Source: Augochlora pura (lineage: Eukaryota > Arthropoda > Insecta > Hymenoptera > Halictidae). From it: a DNA stretch of 64,000 nucleotides. Of this stretch, positions 26,728 to 39,661 are shown in pieces. Made by a program: the position numbers and the translations under genes. The notes beneath the pieces were generated by a model. It was not told where the DNA came from. It saw only the letters and a list, made by a program, of their open reading frames with translations, and did no database searches. The first letter of the stretch is position 1. Each line of letters begins with the position of its first letter. The DNA lies in assembly GCF_028453695.1 (NCBI RefSeq), contig NC_135780.1, positions 7,874,001 to 7,938,000 of the forward strand, written 5' to 3'.

Positions 26728-29700
26728 ATCTGTGCTTGGATAATTCACGTCCATCCATCTGAATAATTTTGGAATGTATTTCGAAGCCCAAGCCCGTTCT
26801 TCATTGGCGATACTTTTGTACGAGTTTAAATTGTCATTGTGGGACCGATGCTTCTTAGCCAACCAAGTAATGAGATTGATATACTGTAATTTAAATTTAT
26901 TTCATGACCACTTTGCGGGATCAAAAAAATATAGTTATATTTAAATGTGGAGAATAAAAAGAACAATTATCCCTGTGCGACATATTTACATCAGGAGTTC
27001 CTGCGAACTGTTTTCTAAAATTGCATCAAATAATTGAATTGCTACATTTGTAAGTATATGATCGTATTAAAGAAATGAAGCAATTATAATTAATATTCCC
27101 GGCTGCACGATAAATTAACTTAGAACATATGTAGCCTACCTTTGAATATAGTTCATTAGTCGTCACTCGCTTCCCTACTGATTTAACGATACTCGCGATC
27201 TCCGAATTCCCACCGTAGCTGTTAACAGTGCATCGTAAAATAATAACTACATGGTAATCTACATAGCTCATTATATCAAAACCTTTTACTTACTAGTCCA
27301 CCATCTTATCGTAGTTCTTCTCAATGAAATTCATCACAGCGTTAGTCCCTTCTAGACTAGCTTCGATCACGTAAGAAAATACGCTAGTGCTGTCTTCTTT
27401 TCGTACTTCCAAGTCCATACTTATAGCTTTCTGAAGTAATCTTTGATTCGAAATAATAAACGTTTATAGTTTGTCCTTTGTAATTAATGTAAATAAAATC
27501 GTTAAAAGTAAACTTACTCGTCGAGGAATTTCGGTTCCGTTGTACAGGCCAGAGACTGAAGAATTAATGCTTTGTCCGAAGCCATAGTCGTTGTCATGTA
27601 TCGCTCCATCAATGTTTTCCAGTTTTGAATCGTGTTTGTCTTAGCTATCATGCAATAGACGGTGCTGCGGTAATTCGGTGGAATGCTGTAATTAAGGTTC
27701 ATTGAAATGTATTTGTATCGATTTCAGCTTGGGCATATTTTTCATATCAAGATGTTACAACTATATCGAATACTAACTATGGTTTAAGGAACAATCTTGT
27801 AGCAGTAGTTTGGCAATCTCCAACTTCCATTTCGCAAGCCCATTTTCGAAGCTGTATTTTTAAAAGTCGCGTTGTGTGTGAATCTTGGGAGCCATCAATG
27901 AAACCTAATGGTCTATATATCGGAGTGATGATTGCTGTTACATATTTCTGAAATAAACAGTTCCATCCGTGACAACGATACATTTTTTTTATTTATTCGC
28001 GAACATTTATTCGCAAAACTCATTAAAAATACGAATATAATGTGATGACGAGAAGATATCCGGATAAATATTTATCCTTACATTGCTGGTTTACTGCAAT
28101 CATTGCAGTTTACTTTGTTCTTTGTATTTTTATATTTAGCCCTTTGGAAGCAAATGTCGTGATACAAAATGCATACCACGAATGTAGGGAATTGTTACTG
28201 CAATGCAGGTTGAATAAATATTTAATTGCAATATTTTCTAATATAAATTATGCCGAGCATTATAAGAATATGTGGAGTAACTTACGATAAGAGAACAAAA
28301 CTAAGGAAAATAGAGTATTAAAATGGATAATTTGTTCTAAAGTTAGTATCGTACTTTGAAAGCACCATATGCATCCCTGCCTTGCAATTGTCTACGTAGC
28401 TGGGTCAATCCTGTGAAGAATGCTTTCAATGGAATGTAGCTAGTTTCGTCGACCAGATACTGTGTTGCAGATAAAGCGGTGTCGTAATCAATATAGTCTG
28501 CCTTAGCAAAGTTCATTAAATCATCGATGATCATAGCTCTATTGATTTCGTCTATTTTGTAATAGTCATGAGATTTTAAGAATTGAATTATTCGCTGCCA
28601 ATATGTATAATCGTAATTTACACGATAGTAACCTGAAACGAAGTATTAATTTGAAGTTATAAAAATATTGTATCCCAAGGATTAATTAAGGAGTAGACAA
28701 AATTAACTGTGCGAGACTAGCAAAAATGCAAATGACCAATGTAACAGCGTAATCTTTGTTGGAGCCAATAAATTTGTTATTTTTTACTCACCCGATTGTC
28801 CAACATTAAATATGAATAAATCTGTTTCATCATTCGGTAGATCGATAGTTTCACTCATTTTGTTCAACCAATACTTGGGTTTTGTATTATTGAAATTCGA
28901 TTCCTTTATGGTTGTCCACGTAATAGGAATCTTCCATAATGTTTTGGAATCCTTTCCGTTAATTAGAAATCTCTCTTGTGTTAAATTCAACCGGTTGTGC
29001 TTAAAGCTAACGTGTACTACAGGATACCCAGCTTGTTTAGTCCACGAATTCATGATATCGTGTATCGAATTCTTTATATTAGCATCAGAGATCTCTTCTT
29101 TGAAAGCATCGAACAAATTCTCTGGCGTGGCTACGCCGTATTGTCTACGAAATAGATAATTGCCTTTAAATAATAAAGTTTTTTCACATAGGCACTCTAC
29201 TTTCAAAAATACTGAGGATATCAAGTAAAACATTTTCTGTTAATAAAATAAAAAGACGAATTTCCCTTATAATATTAAGGTATTATTTTCTTTAATTATT
29301 TCCAGATATTTCTATTTCCAGAACGAAGTGATGATATTACTAAATATAAAATGTTAATTTTAGCTTTCAGGATTCTTGTAGTATTGGATCAAACAATATA
29401 TTATTCATGATTTAATCCAGAGGGAGAGCGTCTTTTGTATATGTATACATATATATTTTGGCATTACTTTGCCTTAAATTGAATTAATTTACAACTTACT
29501 GTTTTTTGAGGTATTTCTGGAGAGATTTATAGAATATAGTATCACCAAATGAAGCGCTCATCATCCGTAATACACTAGCAGCTTTATTATAAGATATTGT
29601 ATCAAATAGTCCTTCAATTTCTGCTGGACTGTTGACATCAAGGGTCATGGGGTGGCTGGTGTTAGAACTGTCTTCATCAAGGGCTGCGTGAAGCTGGTCC

Positions 29701-32700
29701 ACTACGAATTGAGACTCGAGGGACCAATCCGGCTTTATCTGTTAGAAAGGTTTTCTTTTATCGCGTTATGACAATTAAATTATCCAACACTTTCTTTTGG
29801 ATAAATTTTGTTAAATTTTTCTTTACACTTGAACACAAATTCCAAAATTGGTTTCCTCCAACAGTTCTTGCAAATTTAATTTAAAAAAGAAAGTAATATT
29901 TATGATTTCAAGAAGGTTTTGTTAGAACCATCAAAGTTGTACAAATAATTGTTATATTCAACATTTTTGTCGAGTTACTAAAGTACAATAACATATTAAA
30001 CAATATAGAAGTTATCGATATGGCTGCGACGCAACCAAATTTTAAATTATTTTGAAAAACGCAAAACTTTGCATCAATGAATATTAAATTTCCGAAATAG
30101 TCTTTTTTTTGTTTTAAATAATTAGTCGCGACATTGAATAAAATGTGCTATTTTGATTTAATAATTTTTCTGTCATCATTGAGAATTTAACTGAAAACGT
30201 ATCGTACTTACGTGAGCAGTCGCATAATATTCGAAGTACGTAGCAAAACCCTCGTTCAACCAGGTGTATGACCACCAAGCAGGGCTGACCATGTCTCCGA
30301 ACCACTGATGAGCGATTTCGTGCGATATAACATTAGTTACGGCCTGCTTCGATGACAGTGTCGAGTTGTAATCCAAATATAACAAATTCCTTTCTTTAAA
30401 AGTTAGTAAGCCCCAGTTCTCCATTGCCCCTGCTTTAAAATCTGGCAGTGCTACCATTTCAAGCTTTTCAAGCTGATATGGAATGTTTAGATTTTCTTTG
30501 TGAAATTGCACAAGCAGCGACATGACGGCTAAAGCGTACCTAGCTTGGCCAACTGCGTTTGGTCTGGCCCAGACTGTGTTGCTATCGTAATTAGTTATCC
30601 CATAAAAATCGGAGATGACCAGAGCTAGTAGGTAGGTAGACATTACGGGAGTTTCCTTAAACGTTATTGTTTTCTGATTGTCTCTATAATGCATCAGAAA
30701 AATTATACAATTTTTGTGAGTGTAATTAATAATTCTATTAGGGACAAGGACTGTATACGGGGTGTTTCCTTTAATTTTTCACACATTTCTTCGAGCACTT
30801 CTCTTAGTCTAACAACAACAGTTTCGGATAGAAAGTTTTTTTCCTGTCAGATACATAATAAAGTATTGAATTTCTTGAATTAACAAAATGCAATAATATG
30901 ACGAGAAGTATATGCAATGCTATTTAAAAAGGTACGGATGATCTCGGTTTTGTATTTAAGAAATAACAATCTTTTTTTATTCATTATTTTATCGCGGAGA
31001 CTTTTAAAAACTTGTAAACTTCTGTTGGAAATATCTTTCTGTTTCGAAGAACTGTGTGCAGTTTAACTATCTTTAAAGTTAAAGAAAGGGCTTCTATATA
31101 GATTACATACATATACTTTAATTCCAATCCAATATAATGAAATTGTTTCATGAAATTGTTATTTAACAATCGAAGAATTTCTTAGATCGGAACGGTAATA
31201 AAAACTAATCATCTTTTATAAGTTAAAGTGCAAAATCTTGAATCGACTATTGTTTAGAAACTGAATGTTGGTCACATTTAAAATTGATTAGCTCTAGCTT
31301 ATTAAAATGATTAAAGAAAAAACTTAAATAAAAAATAAATGCCTATTCGTTTACTCTTTGTTGCAATTAATGTAAACGACTTTTAGTTTTTATAAATATC
31401 CGCATTCTCGCGATATAGATTAATAAACTTAATATAAGCTGTTATTAATACTTGAATAAAGAAGTTTACGTACAAGTGCTTGATGACGGTGTCTTTCTCT
31501 GAATTACTAATGGCATTGTATTCTTCAGGTATAGTGACCTTTATCGTGAAATTTGCTTTCATCGCTGGCTCGTCAAAGCAGGGAAACACTCCTCTAGCAC
31601 CTACTGGTTCTAGATCAGTAGCAACCAACCATCTGATAAATAAGAAAACATAGTTTAATTGAAAGTTGAAAATGTTTGGTACCTACATTATTCAGTTGAG
31701 TGTGATATCAAACGTGATTCGCGTCTATCTTATAATTATTTTGTTTCTGTTAGATGCGGTCACGATCAAATTTTTACTGAACGCATAACATCTTTAAAAA
31801 TTATATTGCATGAATTCGAATAAACAGATCGATGTGCTTACAAAAAGATAGATAAAAGAGTGAAACGAATAAATGCAGAGTTAAAGAATTTTCCCTAAGG
31901 ACAAAATTACATTAATCCATTCCGCGAATCACCAATTTCTAGGTCTCGGATACCTGTATATAATATTGCATAATAATAAAGAACATGTGTAATAGTCCAT
32001 CACTTATAAATGACGATTCATAGTAAATAACTAATAAACTCGCTTTATCTTGATTTTTATCTTAAATTAGTACTCAAATGGAGACGTTGATTAATTAAAC
32101 AACTTTTTTGCGGGTTTTTTTCGAATACAGTTTTATCAGTCACCAAGAGAGATAATACATGTTGTGGATATCATGTTATAACACTTGTACGGCTCACCAT
32201 TTCTACGATAATCTATTATACGATATCTTCCTAATTATATTTGAATCCACAACACGTGAGGATGTTGAAAACATAATTGGTGTCGCACAACTTATCGTTT
32301 CAATATAAATTTGATTACAATTTTGTTAGACTTTGGCACTTTAAAAATTACCTCCTTTCACCCGCGTCCGTCCTGTACCAGCTGCGGTAGAGTCCCTGCC
32401 CTTTGTCATTTATTGTACCATTGAACAGGAGATGAATATTCACCTTCTGTCCGATAGACAATTTGTCGTTAACCACTATTTTAAATAAATCGTATTTGGG
32501 ATCATTGAAGATATTTTTAATCTGGACTGGTTTTCCTCCAACGGAGACTGATACACCTTCATATTTAACGTGTGTAGTAGCATGCAAGGCAATGGTGCTT
32601 GTTTTCACTTTGATCTTTGCCGTAATGTTGACTTCTCCTTCGAATTTAAACGCAGGTGCGGATATATTGACAAATGGTTTGATATGGATCGAGTATGTCA

Positions 32701-35700
32701 ATGGTGCTACGTCTTGTGGCAACCGGTAGCCCGACATTTGTTGATCGTTGCCATTATCATTGTTGTAGCTTCTTATTCGGGATACTATTCCGTTCTTGTG
32801 ATTTTCGAACCAAAGTAACTCATGTTTTGCATTCTGAAGAGAATTATTAAGAGAACTCAAAACGTTTTTGAATTCCGTTTCGTGAGTTTTGATTAGGTTC
32901 TCGAATTGATCAACCGCTGTCTGCGTCGAGAAGCCTTGTGACGCTGTCGATAAGATACTGGCGATATTCTCGAGACCGTTGTAACTGCGACAAATGTAAA
33001 GACATTTTAAACGAATTCAGTAAGTAATATTCACTTTCTTACCGTACTGCCAATAGGAGTATTTCATCGCAAACTATTTTGCAAAATGTAATTGTGACAT
33101 TGATTGAAATAAATAGTCTAACATACATTTACGGAAATTATTATAAATAAGTTATGAGCTTGTTAGATCGGACATATTTTATATACGTGAGAAGAAAGCG
33201 TATTTCCCATATGATTATCGACGAGTCGAAAATGGGGTTGTCGTTAGGGTCATTATTTTGATCAGAATACTTATAACAATTATTCAGTATGTTCATTATA
33301 CAAATCTGTTTAGGTGCGCGCGGTGTCGTCCGAAATGGACTCGGCTTCGCGGTTGTAAGGCGCGAAGTTTTCTTGTATAGAATATACGGCACTCGACGCG
33401 GCACGGTAGTTTTACGATTTAACGAGGAACTACCTAGATAGATTTAAGTTATTGTTCGTGTGTTCCCGTAGTCTCCTTGTGAGACCTTCGTTCGTATGTT
33501 AGCGGTGCGCCGAAGTATTGAGACCGATGTGTCTCCTTAAACGTTTTGAAGAAGAGTGTTAGTTTACGAATCGTTCGATCCTCGAACTCGGGATTCGTCT
33601 GGGGGTGTGGGCATTTCTGCCTTTTGGGGGTTTTCTCGAGAATTGCATTTCGGTATGATAGAGGGGCACTGATTGGCCTTTGCCGGTTGCTGTAGAGTAC
33701 CAATCAGTGCCTTCTTTAACGCGGCGACATCCCCTTGTCGCACTGTAAGCGTGTTTCGTTGTATAAAATTTACAACGCCAAAAAGTGCTACGGGAATCGT
33801 CCAGGTCAGCCGACGACGGTTGCGGTATCGTCGCGTACACGGTTCGAGTGACCCTTCCGATTACAGCACGTCCCAGCTGTGGGCTTCGAAAATGCAATTA
33901 GGCAGTTCTCTCAGAAATCTTTAACTTTATGACACGTAATGGTTATTGAGGAAGGCGGTAATGAAATTAACATGATTCTGATTGCCAGATGTAGAAAAAG
34001 CCATCTTCTCAAAAATAACCTTCCTCGCGTCCGTGTCATAAACCCCATCGGCAGAAATTCCAGGTGTTTCCGTCTTTGGGACGGAACAAATCTGTGGCAA
34101 TATAAAAGAGATTCATAGTTCGGACTCTATAAATAAGTGTAAAACACTGCTGCACTGCTAATTTAATTTAAAGTTGTATAAACAGAGCTGCGAAATATGA
34201 TATAAGCAAGATAAGTTAAAGGAAATAAATTGTAATGTCTCGCAGTTAAAATTGAAATTATGTGGATCGTGAACAGGAATTTATGAAAATGTCCCCTTGT
34301 TCGAGAATGTATTTCCGTTGTTTCATTTCTTTAATACGTACTATTCAGTAATCTTTTTATGGTGTTTCTGGATGAAGTCCAAAATGTACACCGCGCCATC
34401 GTAACCGGAACTGGAAACTGCAGCGAAGACAGATGTACTGTTCTGTCGATAAATTCCGCTTTCTTCGAAACTCTTCAGTGCATTTAACAAATATCTAAAA
34501 AGTACAATAAAGAACATTGAATTATTTATTTGTTATAGATAAATAGAAAACGTCTATGAATACATGATTTCGTTTTAAAAAATTTTCAGTATGATTAAAG
34601 ATAATTGGACTGCGGACCGTTATGCAAAATAAAAATTGTTTACATCGATTGCAAGAAACGAGAACTGCATAAACATTTGTTCGTGGATTGAATAATTTTA
34701 GTGAGGAATGAATAATATAAAGAAATTGTTAAATTGTTCTAACAAAATCACTATTTTCGGTTTCATCTACACATTTTTGTCATAAGTGCATAAAATCTGC
34801 AGTCTATACGCAATATACTGTAATGTATTACACTAATATATTATTTTTACTATATTGTAATTATAAGATGGAAATGTATAACTTTAAATTTGTTTTTGGT
34901 AGTTATTGGTGCATGTAATGTGTAGCATGTAATCGTTGCCACGATTTTTCAAGCAGTTTAATGGAAAAAAATTGCGAATAAAAATTAATCAGTATTTAGT
35001 TAGTTATATAGTGAACAAATTTCAAATACTATTGTTTTTCGATTAAAAGTCAAAGCTTTTTTTAAATGGCACCCCTATTTCTGACTCTGCAGAATTATTG
35101 CTGATGGAAAAATGAATTTTATATTATTAATTAATATAATAATTTTATATTATTAGTAATTTAGGATTGAATAACAAAAGCGATAATATCGAAAGCTATT
35201 GTATTTAGATATTAACGCTCTGAATTATTGTATTAAAAAATTTCCGACATAAATTGTATCGATTGAAGCTTTGAAATATCAGTTCATTAAATCGATGATA
35301 CATTCCATTTTATTTCAAAGACACAATAAATCAAATCAAGCGAAGGTATAATATATATACAAGGTGATCCTTAATTATGTTAACATCGGGAAATGGGGGG
35401 TTCCTGAGGTCATTTCAAGTAACCTTTTCCTTTGCCGAAATGCAATCCGCGGCTTTGTTAACGAGTTATTGTCTCGCTGACAAGAGAGACGGCCGCGTAT
35501 CGCCTTTGAGCCGCGTTCGATCATCGAACAAGAATTTCATGAATTTCTTATTAATTTCGAAAATTTCACAAATATTATTAATGAAAAACTTACTAATTCA
35601 GTTGTAAATGTTGTAATCCAGAAGTTGTGATCCACGTATGTAATCTACTTATGTAGAACAGCACAGATTACACTAACTTTCACTTTCACTGCACTATTAT

Positions 35701-38414
35701 TCCACACTGATCACGAATTATTCAACAATTGACACATGTCCGAAGTTTCCAGCGTTATTTTGTGTGCTCCTGAAAAGGTCCGATTAATTTCAGATACGGA
35801 GAAGTTATTAAGTAATTTCAAATACTCTTTAAAGAACGGTGAAGTTATAGCGTCGAAATCTTGAACGAAACTGTCGTTCTTGGACGCTAGCAACGGACAC
35901 TAGGTTTTAAAGAAATCTGAAATGCTCTGACGAAAAACTGCAACACGGTGTACGGATTTTCAGACAAAAGCCAAACTAGTACGCCGGCAGAATAGTTGAG
36001 AGTGAAAGTCATAAAATGACTTGAATGAATGAATCAGATGAGTATTTGAAATTACTTAATAACTTCTCCGTATCTGAAATTAATCGGACCTTTTCAGGAG
36101 CACACAAAATAACGCTGGAAACTTCGGACATGTGTCAATTGTTGAATAATTCGTGATCAGTGTGGAATAATAGTGCAGTGAAAGTGAAAGTTAGTGTAAT
36201 CTGTGCTGTTCTACATAAGTAGATTACATACGTGGATCACAACTTCTGGATTACAACATTTACAACTGAATTAGTAAGTTTTTCATTAATAATATTTGTG
36301 AAATTTTCGAACTTAATAAGAAATTCATGAAATTCTTGTTCGATGATCGAACGCGGCTCAGAGGCGATACGCGGCCGCCTCTCTCGTCAGCGGGGCGGGC
36401 TTTAGATTGCATTTCGGCAAAGAAAAAAGTTACTTGAAATGACCTCAGGAACCCCCCATTTCCCGATGTTAACATAATTACGGATCACCCTGTATATTCG
36501 AATTATTTTTTAAACATTTTCCGCATACTCAGTACTTGCCTGTGATCCATAGTCTAATTGCAAAAATACATTTCCGAGCTTTACCTTTCTCGAAGACTGG
36601 AATCCTGCGTACAACCGAGAGCTTGAATTATTTCTGCCTGTTCCGCAGTTGAATTTGAATCGATATATTGGCGCCATAAATATTCCCAATCATCTTTCGT
36701 TCCATACCTAATTCCTGTGCAATAAGCTACAGCCCTTTGGTTGGGTTCAATCCTGAAGTAACAACGAAAGCATAGTGACATCATATGAATATGAATTTTC
36801 ATAAAAATTCATTAAGAATATCAAGAGTTGAATTTGAAAATATTTCGCATTCCTTTCAATTGCATAATCGTAATGCATATGTGTGTTTAACCACTTAAGT
36901 GATATCTTCAATAGTTTAAATTATGTTGTATCTAGTGCATTACACCTAATTGCAAGACGTTGAGTATTTATATTTCTCAGTTTTTAAAACTCTTTTGTGC
37001 GGAATTAGAAGCAAGATTATTTTACAAAGCGGAAGATTTAAAAATATATAAATTTTATTCTTATCATGAAAAAATTTCTTCATTTCGTTAATTCCTTGTT
37101 TGTTTGAATTTTGCAAACGTCACTAATGCATAGACATTTGCAGTATTTTAAAAGAACATTATAGCTGTAAAGAAACTAATATGGAGCAGCAAATATCACC
37201 AAGTCAAATAGTATATAATATCTGACCAAATAATTTACTGTGAATCTAACATGAAAATTAATCATTTTCTTACTTTAAGTTATTATTTGTTCTCCACTTC
37301 CGAAATTTTTCAGTGAATGTTTCTATGCATTTTTTATAACCATAATTGCAAGCCCATCTATTTAGTTCAGTTCTTAATAATATTATTGAGTCGTCGTCAT
37401 TCGATTGGTCTTCATAATCGAGATCTTCATATATATTATCGATGAATGAATACACAAAATGCTGCAATAATTCATTAAAAATATTTCCGTCGTTTTGAAA
37501 CGAGATCTTCTAAATAATGAAATATCAATCAAACCTTAAACTCTTTGTAATATTCGTCACCAAAAAAATGTTGACCAAGATAAAATAATCCATAAAACGC
37601 AGTCCTTAAAGGTGGATAATTTGTATCATGATAAATGTACTTTAGGCCATTCAAATGACTGTTTCTAGCCAAATTGAATAAACCATCAATGGCGGCGGTT
37701 TTATTCGCAACATTTATGTCCTGATAGTTGTGGTTGTAATTTGGCCATTGAAAACCTATGAAAACGAGCAATAAGTGGAATAAGTCTATTCACAAAGCTC
37801 AATTGTTCTGCTAATAAGTATAAATATAATAACAAATGCTTTATTTCTGATAATAATAAATCTTGAAAATGCCTCGAATATTCCGAAACTGTGATTATTT
37901 ATTTTTGTTATTATAAAGTGATATCTTTTTCATTTATGTGCGGTACCATATGCATTTTATTTATATTCATCTACAATTTTCAAACATCATTTTTGTCAAA
38001 CACAAAATGTTTAAATTACTTGTCTTTTTCTGAAGTCATTCTTGTAATATAGGAACGGTAGGAATGTTTTTGCTTTAAAAAGTAGATAATAATTATTAAA
38101 GAGTTTATAGTAAATAAAGTAAATGGTAATAATAAATAGAATTTTTTAATAAATGCTCACGATTATTTCATTTTTTAAAATGGAGAAACTAGCAGCACAG
38201 TTTATCCCCTTGTCTTATTTTAATTTAATATATCGGCAAATTTAAAAGGGATCCTTGACACGATATTAATATTTATAATTAATGAAATTAAGCATAATCA
38301 TTGATAACTTCTTTGATTACCTTCTGATTTATCGCTATCGGTGGCTGTAGCTAGATTTCCAGGGATGGATGATGTAACACCAAAGAGTACTAATGTAACA
38401 CATAGAATATTCAT
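22741..38414 (-). CDS. Multi-unit M1 aminopeptidase polyprotein, copy 2 (3' end missing)
   Basis: 22 exons on the minus strand: 38414-38321, 37755-37535, 37461-37274, 36752-36585, 34494-34342, 32984-32352, 31632-31474, 30683-30212, 29738-29500, 29144-28792, 28632-28355, 27947-27778, 27685-27518, 27440-27294, 27218-27140, 26883-26342, 25985-25827, 25581-25288, 24786-24606, 24524-24368, 24009-23747, 23393-22741. All junctions are GT/AG with matching phase and no stop, giving 1923 readable codons. Order: signal peptide; C-terminal M1 fragment (residues about 32-360); complete M1 unit A (about 361-1226); M1 unit B (1227 onward). Each full unit has the Peptidase_M1 N-terminal domain, the catalytic domain and the ERAP1_C region. 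Unit A keeps its active site, unit B does not. It is a tandem copy of the gene at 42.9-61.2 kb. The final exons are lost in the gap, so membrane attachment is unknown. Confidence 0.85.
26728..32728 (-). CDS. Copy 2, M1 unit A: catalytically intact aminopeptidase unit
   Basis: Starts inside exon 6 at YRLPQDVAPLTYSI and ends in exon 16, where it runs straight into unit B. It has FPCFDEPAMKA, MSTYLLALVISDF, GAMEN (about residue 624), HEIAHQWFG (about 660) and WLNEGFATY with the exact HEXXH-X18-E spacing of zinc M1 aminopeptidases, plus the SYNKAASVLRM segment that carries the catalytic Tyr. The C-terminal helical domain (YYRVNYDYTYW, RAMIIDDLMN, YRSTVYCM, RKEDSTSVFSYV) is complete. Expected reaction: removal of N-terminal residues from peptides, outside the cell or in the secretory lumen. 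The region around exons 12-15 is almost identical, introns included, to copy 1. Confidence 0.9.
32729..37755 (-). CDS. Copy 2, N-terminal C-half M1 module, diverged
   Basis: Exons 2-5 and the first 85 or so codons of exon 6 encode only the C-terminal ERAP1_C-like part of an M1 aminopeptidase, with no catalytic domain in front. Recognisable pieces are NKTAAIDGLFNLARNS, TNYPPLRTAFYGL, AVAYCTGIRYGTKDDW, QALGCTQDSSLR and ASILSTASQGFST. The usual GYYRVNYD start has become GFQWPNYN, and exon 2 is 60 bases shorter than in copy 1, so 20 residues are missing. It is still fully open. Such a domain alone cannot be an aminopeptidase. It may serve as a folding, inhibitory or spacer segment before unit A (inference). 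Confidence 0.85.
33130..34100. mobile_element. Unclassified GC-rich insertion in copy 2 intron 5
   Basis: The corresponding intron of copy 1 aligns on both sides (near 58.1 and 58.75 kb) but lacks this roughly 0.95 kb block, so it was probably inserted after the duplication. The block is CpG-rich and has minus ORFs of 84-112 codons without recognisable motifs. It contains a perfect 12-bp stem (33665-33676 with 33700-33711) around a 23-base loop, and TATA-like sequences. It could be a solo LTR or another non-autonomous element. The borders are approximate. Confidence 0.4.
35358..36494. mobile_element. Foldback element (giant inverted repeat)
   Basis: The arms 35358-35827 and 36040-36494 are near-perfect inverted copies of about 460 bp separated by a 212 bp spacer. 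The ends read TACAAGGTGATCC and GGATCACCCTGTA. The short ORFs in the arms (35377-35607 plus, 36260-36475 minus) match each other only because the arms do. It lies in the intron between exons 4 and 5 of copy 2. A smaller relative sits at 58358-58705. No transposase is encoded, so mobility would need an enzyme supplied elsewhere. A transcript crossing it would form a long hairpin. Confidence 0.8.
38321..38414 (-). CDS. Copy 2 signal-peptide exon
   Basis: ATG at 38414 opens a 31-codon exon with a classic signal sequence (MNILCVTLVLFGVTSS, likely cleavage soon after). It ends in phase 1 (GAA G|GTAATC), which fits exon 2 (AG|GT TTT CAA). The same exon with 18 of about 31 residues in common begins copy 1. 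It directs the polyprotein into the secretory pathway. I chose this ATG because it is the only one before the hydrophobic core and lies about 110-120 bases downstream of the conserved TATA-like box. Confidence 0.85.
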
Positions 38415-38524
38415 GATGGAATTTGAATTATTTTCATCGACTTGTTCTTCTATTACGTTAATTTAAAAAATTTCGAGGATTGGTGCGAAAGCAGTCATTA
38501 TGGTTTGACTAGAAAGTCTAAGAC

Positions 38525-38556
38525 TACATAAATTGATGCATTGAATTCTTATATAC
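38525..38556 (-). promoter_or_regulatory. Copy 2 core promoter (TATA-like)
   Basis: On the minus strand GTATATAAG (38548-38556) is followed after about 20 bases by ATCAAT (candidate initiator around 38534) and then TATGTAGTC. The block, including the downstream CTTTCTAGTCAAA, is conserved with the promoter of copy 1, although neighbouring sequence has diverged. This supports a genuine start of transcription just before the signal exon. Confidence 0.5.
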
Positions 38557-38559
38557 GTC

Positions 38560-39300
38560 CGGAGTTATCGGCTCCCTCTACTCGAGATTTTGACAAGGAC
38601 CGAGATTTACAATGAAATCTAAACTTTCTTATCTATTTTTGAAAGATGTAATTACTTAAATCAGGAAATCTTCCACTCTTGAAATTTTCATCACATTTAG
38701 GTTAGTTGTTGGTAAGAAATTTTCATAAGATATGTTACTGAAAATACTTTGACCGAGCAATATACAAAATTACAAATATAATAATAGCATTTTATTATAA
38801 AGTACTTAGTACCTTTACAATATTATAAATTTATATTATTGTTTATTAATTATATTACAATATAATATTATAATTAAAATTAACCTTTCTAGTAAATCTT
38901 CCTTATCGGAATATTTTCGATAATTGAATTAGTTTTAGTCACGAATTATCGATATCAAAGAATTGTTTCTTTCACCAACGATCGTTAGATAGACTTCAGA
39001 TCGATTGGATTAATTTAATATCTTATCAGGAGAATCGGAAGAATATATCAAGTCAATTTATAGTGTATTGAGTCTATATGGAGTGACTCTCGCTAAACAA
39101 AGTATAAGCGCAATATCTTTTTTAGAAATGGACTGATCGATTTGAATTTTTTTCGATAATAAACGAATAGCAGTCTACTAGACTATAATTAAAATGTTTT
39201 ATTTTTTAAATTTTACTATTATTTTAAACGACAACAGTTTGGGATTCTTATAATAAAAAAAAAGATGGATACGTAGACAAGAAAAGAGGTTAAAAGAAAC
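38560..39300. other. Non-coding DNA upstream of copy 2
   Basis: AT-rich spacer between the copy 2 promoter and the mobile elements to its right. No exon is visible. In particular there is no M1 exon here like the one that lies upstream of the copy 1 signal exon. Confidence 0.5.
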
Positions 39301-39304
39301 ACTC

Positions 39305-39661
39305 TTAACACGTTGGCGACGGCGTGCATCACCGGTGGGGTACACGTGTCTGCACCGTGGGGCGGCGTGCATCACCGTACAAAATAGGTTTATTTTTTCA
39401 ATTCTCAACATTATAAATAGACATTTAATATTAAAAACATAACAATTCAATATTATAAACATAAAATAATTATTTAATTTTTTTTTATGTAATTTTTGAA
39501 AACATGGTGGGTAGAGTGCCGGTTGGCCCTTACATCGGTTACAATATGTTTTTACTTTTTTCCCCTTATTCGCGGCATACTGCCTACCTTTGATTCTAGT
39601 GAATTTGAGCGCCGCCCCACGGAGAGAACTCTGAAAATCGGCGCCGTCGTCACCGTGTTAA
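39305..39661. mobile_element. piggyBac-like MITE (TTAA-flanked) 3
   Basis: Begins TTAACACGTTGGCGACGGCG and ends CGCCGTCGTCACCGTGTTAA, with inverted, partly matched termini bounded by TTAA. Inside are a repeated GGCGTGCATCACCG motif (two copies within 39320-39380) and an AT-rich core. It is 357 bp and non-coding, and its ends are close to those of the element at 9959. Confidence 0.5.

Noticed and set aside
32463..32818. Open frames opposite APN exons (also 28812-29159, 23736-24020, 46204-46488, 40970-41475)
   Set aside because: They are antisense shadows of conserved exons or of the gag ORF, with no motif of their own.
35377..36475. Two nearly identical ORFs that looked like a conserved small protein
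   Set aside because: They lie in the two arms of the foldback element and are alike only because the arms are inverted copies.
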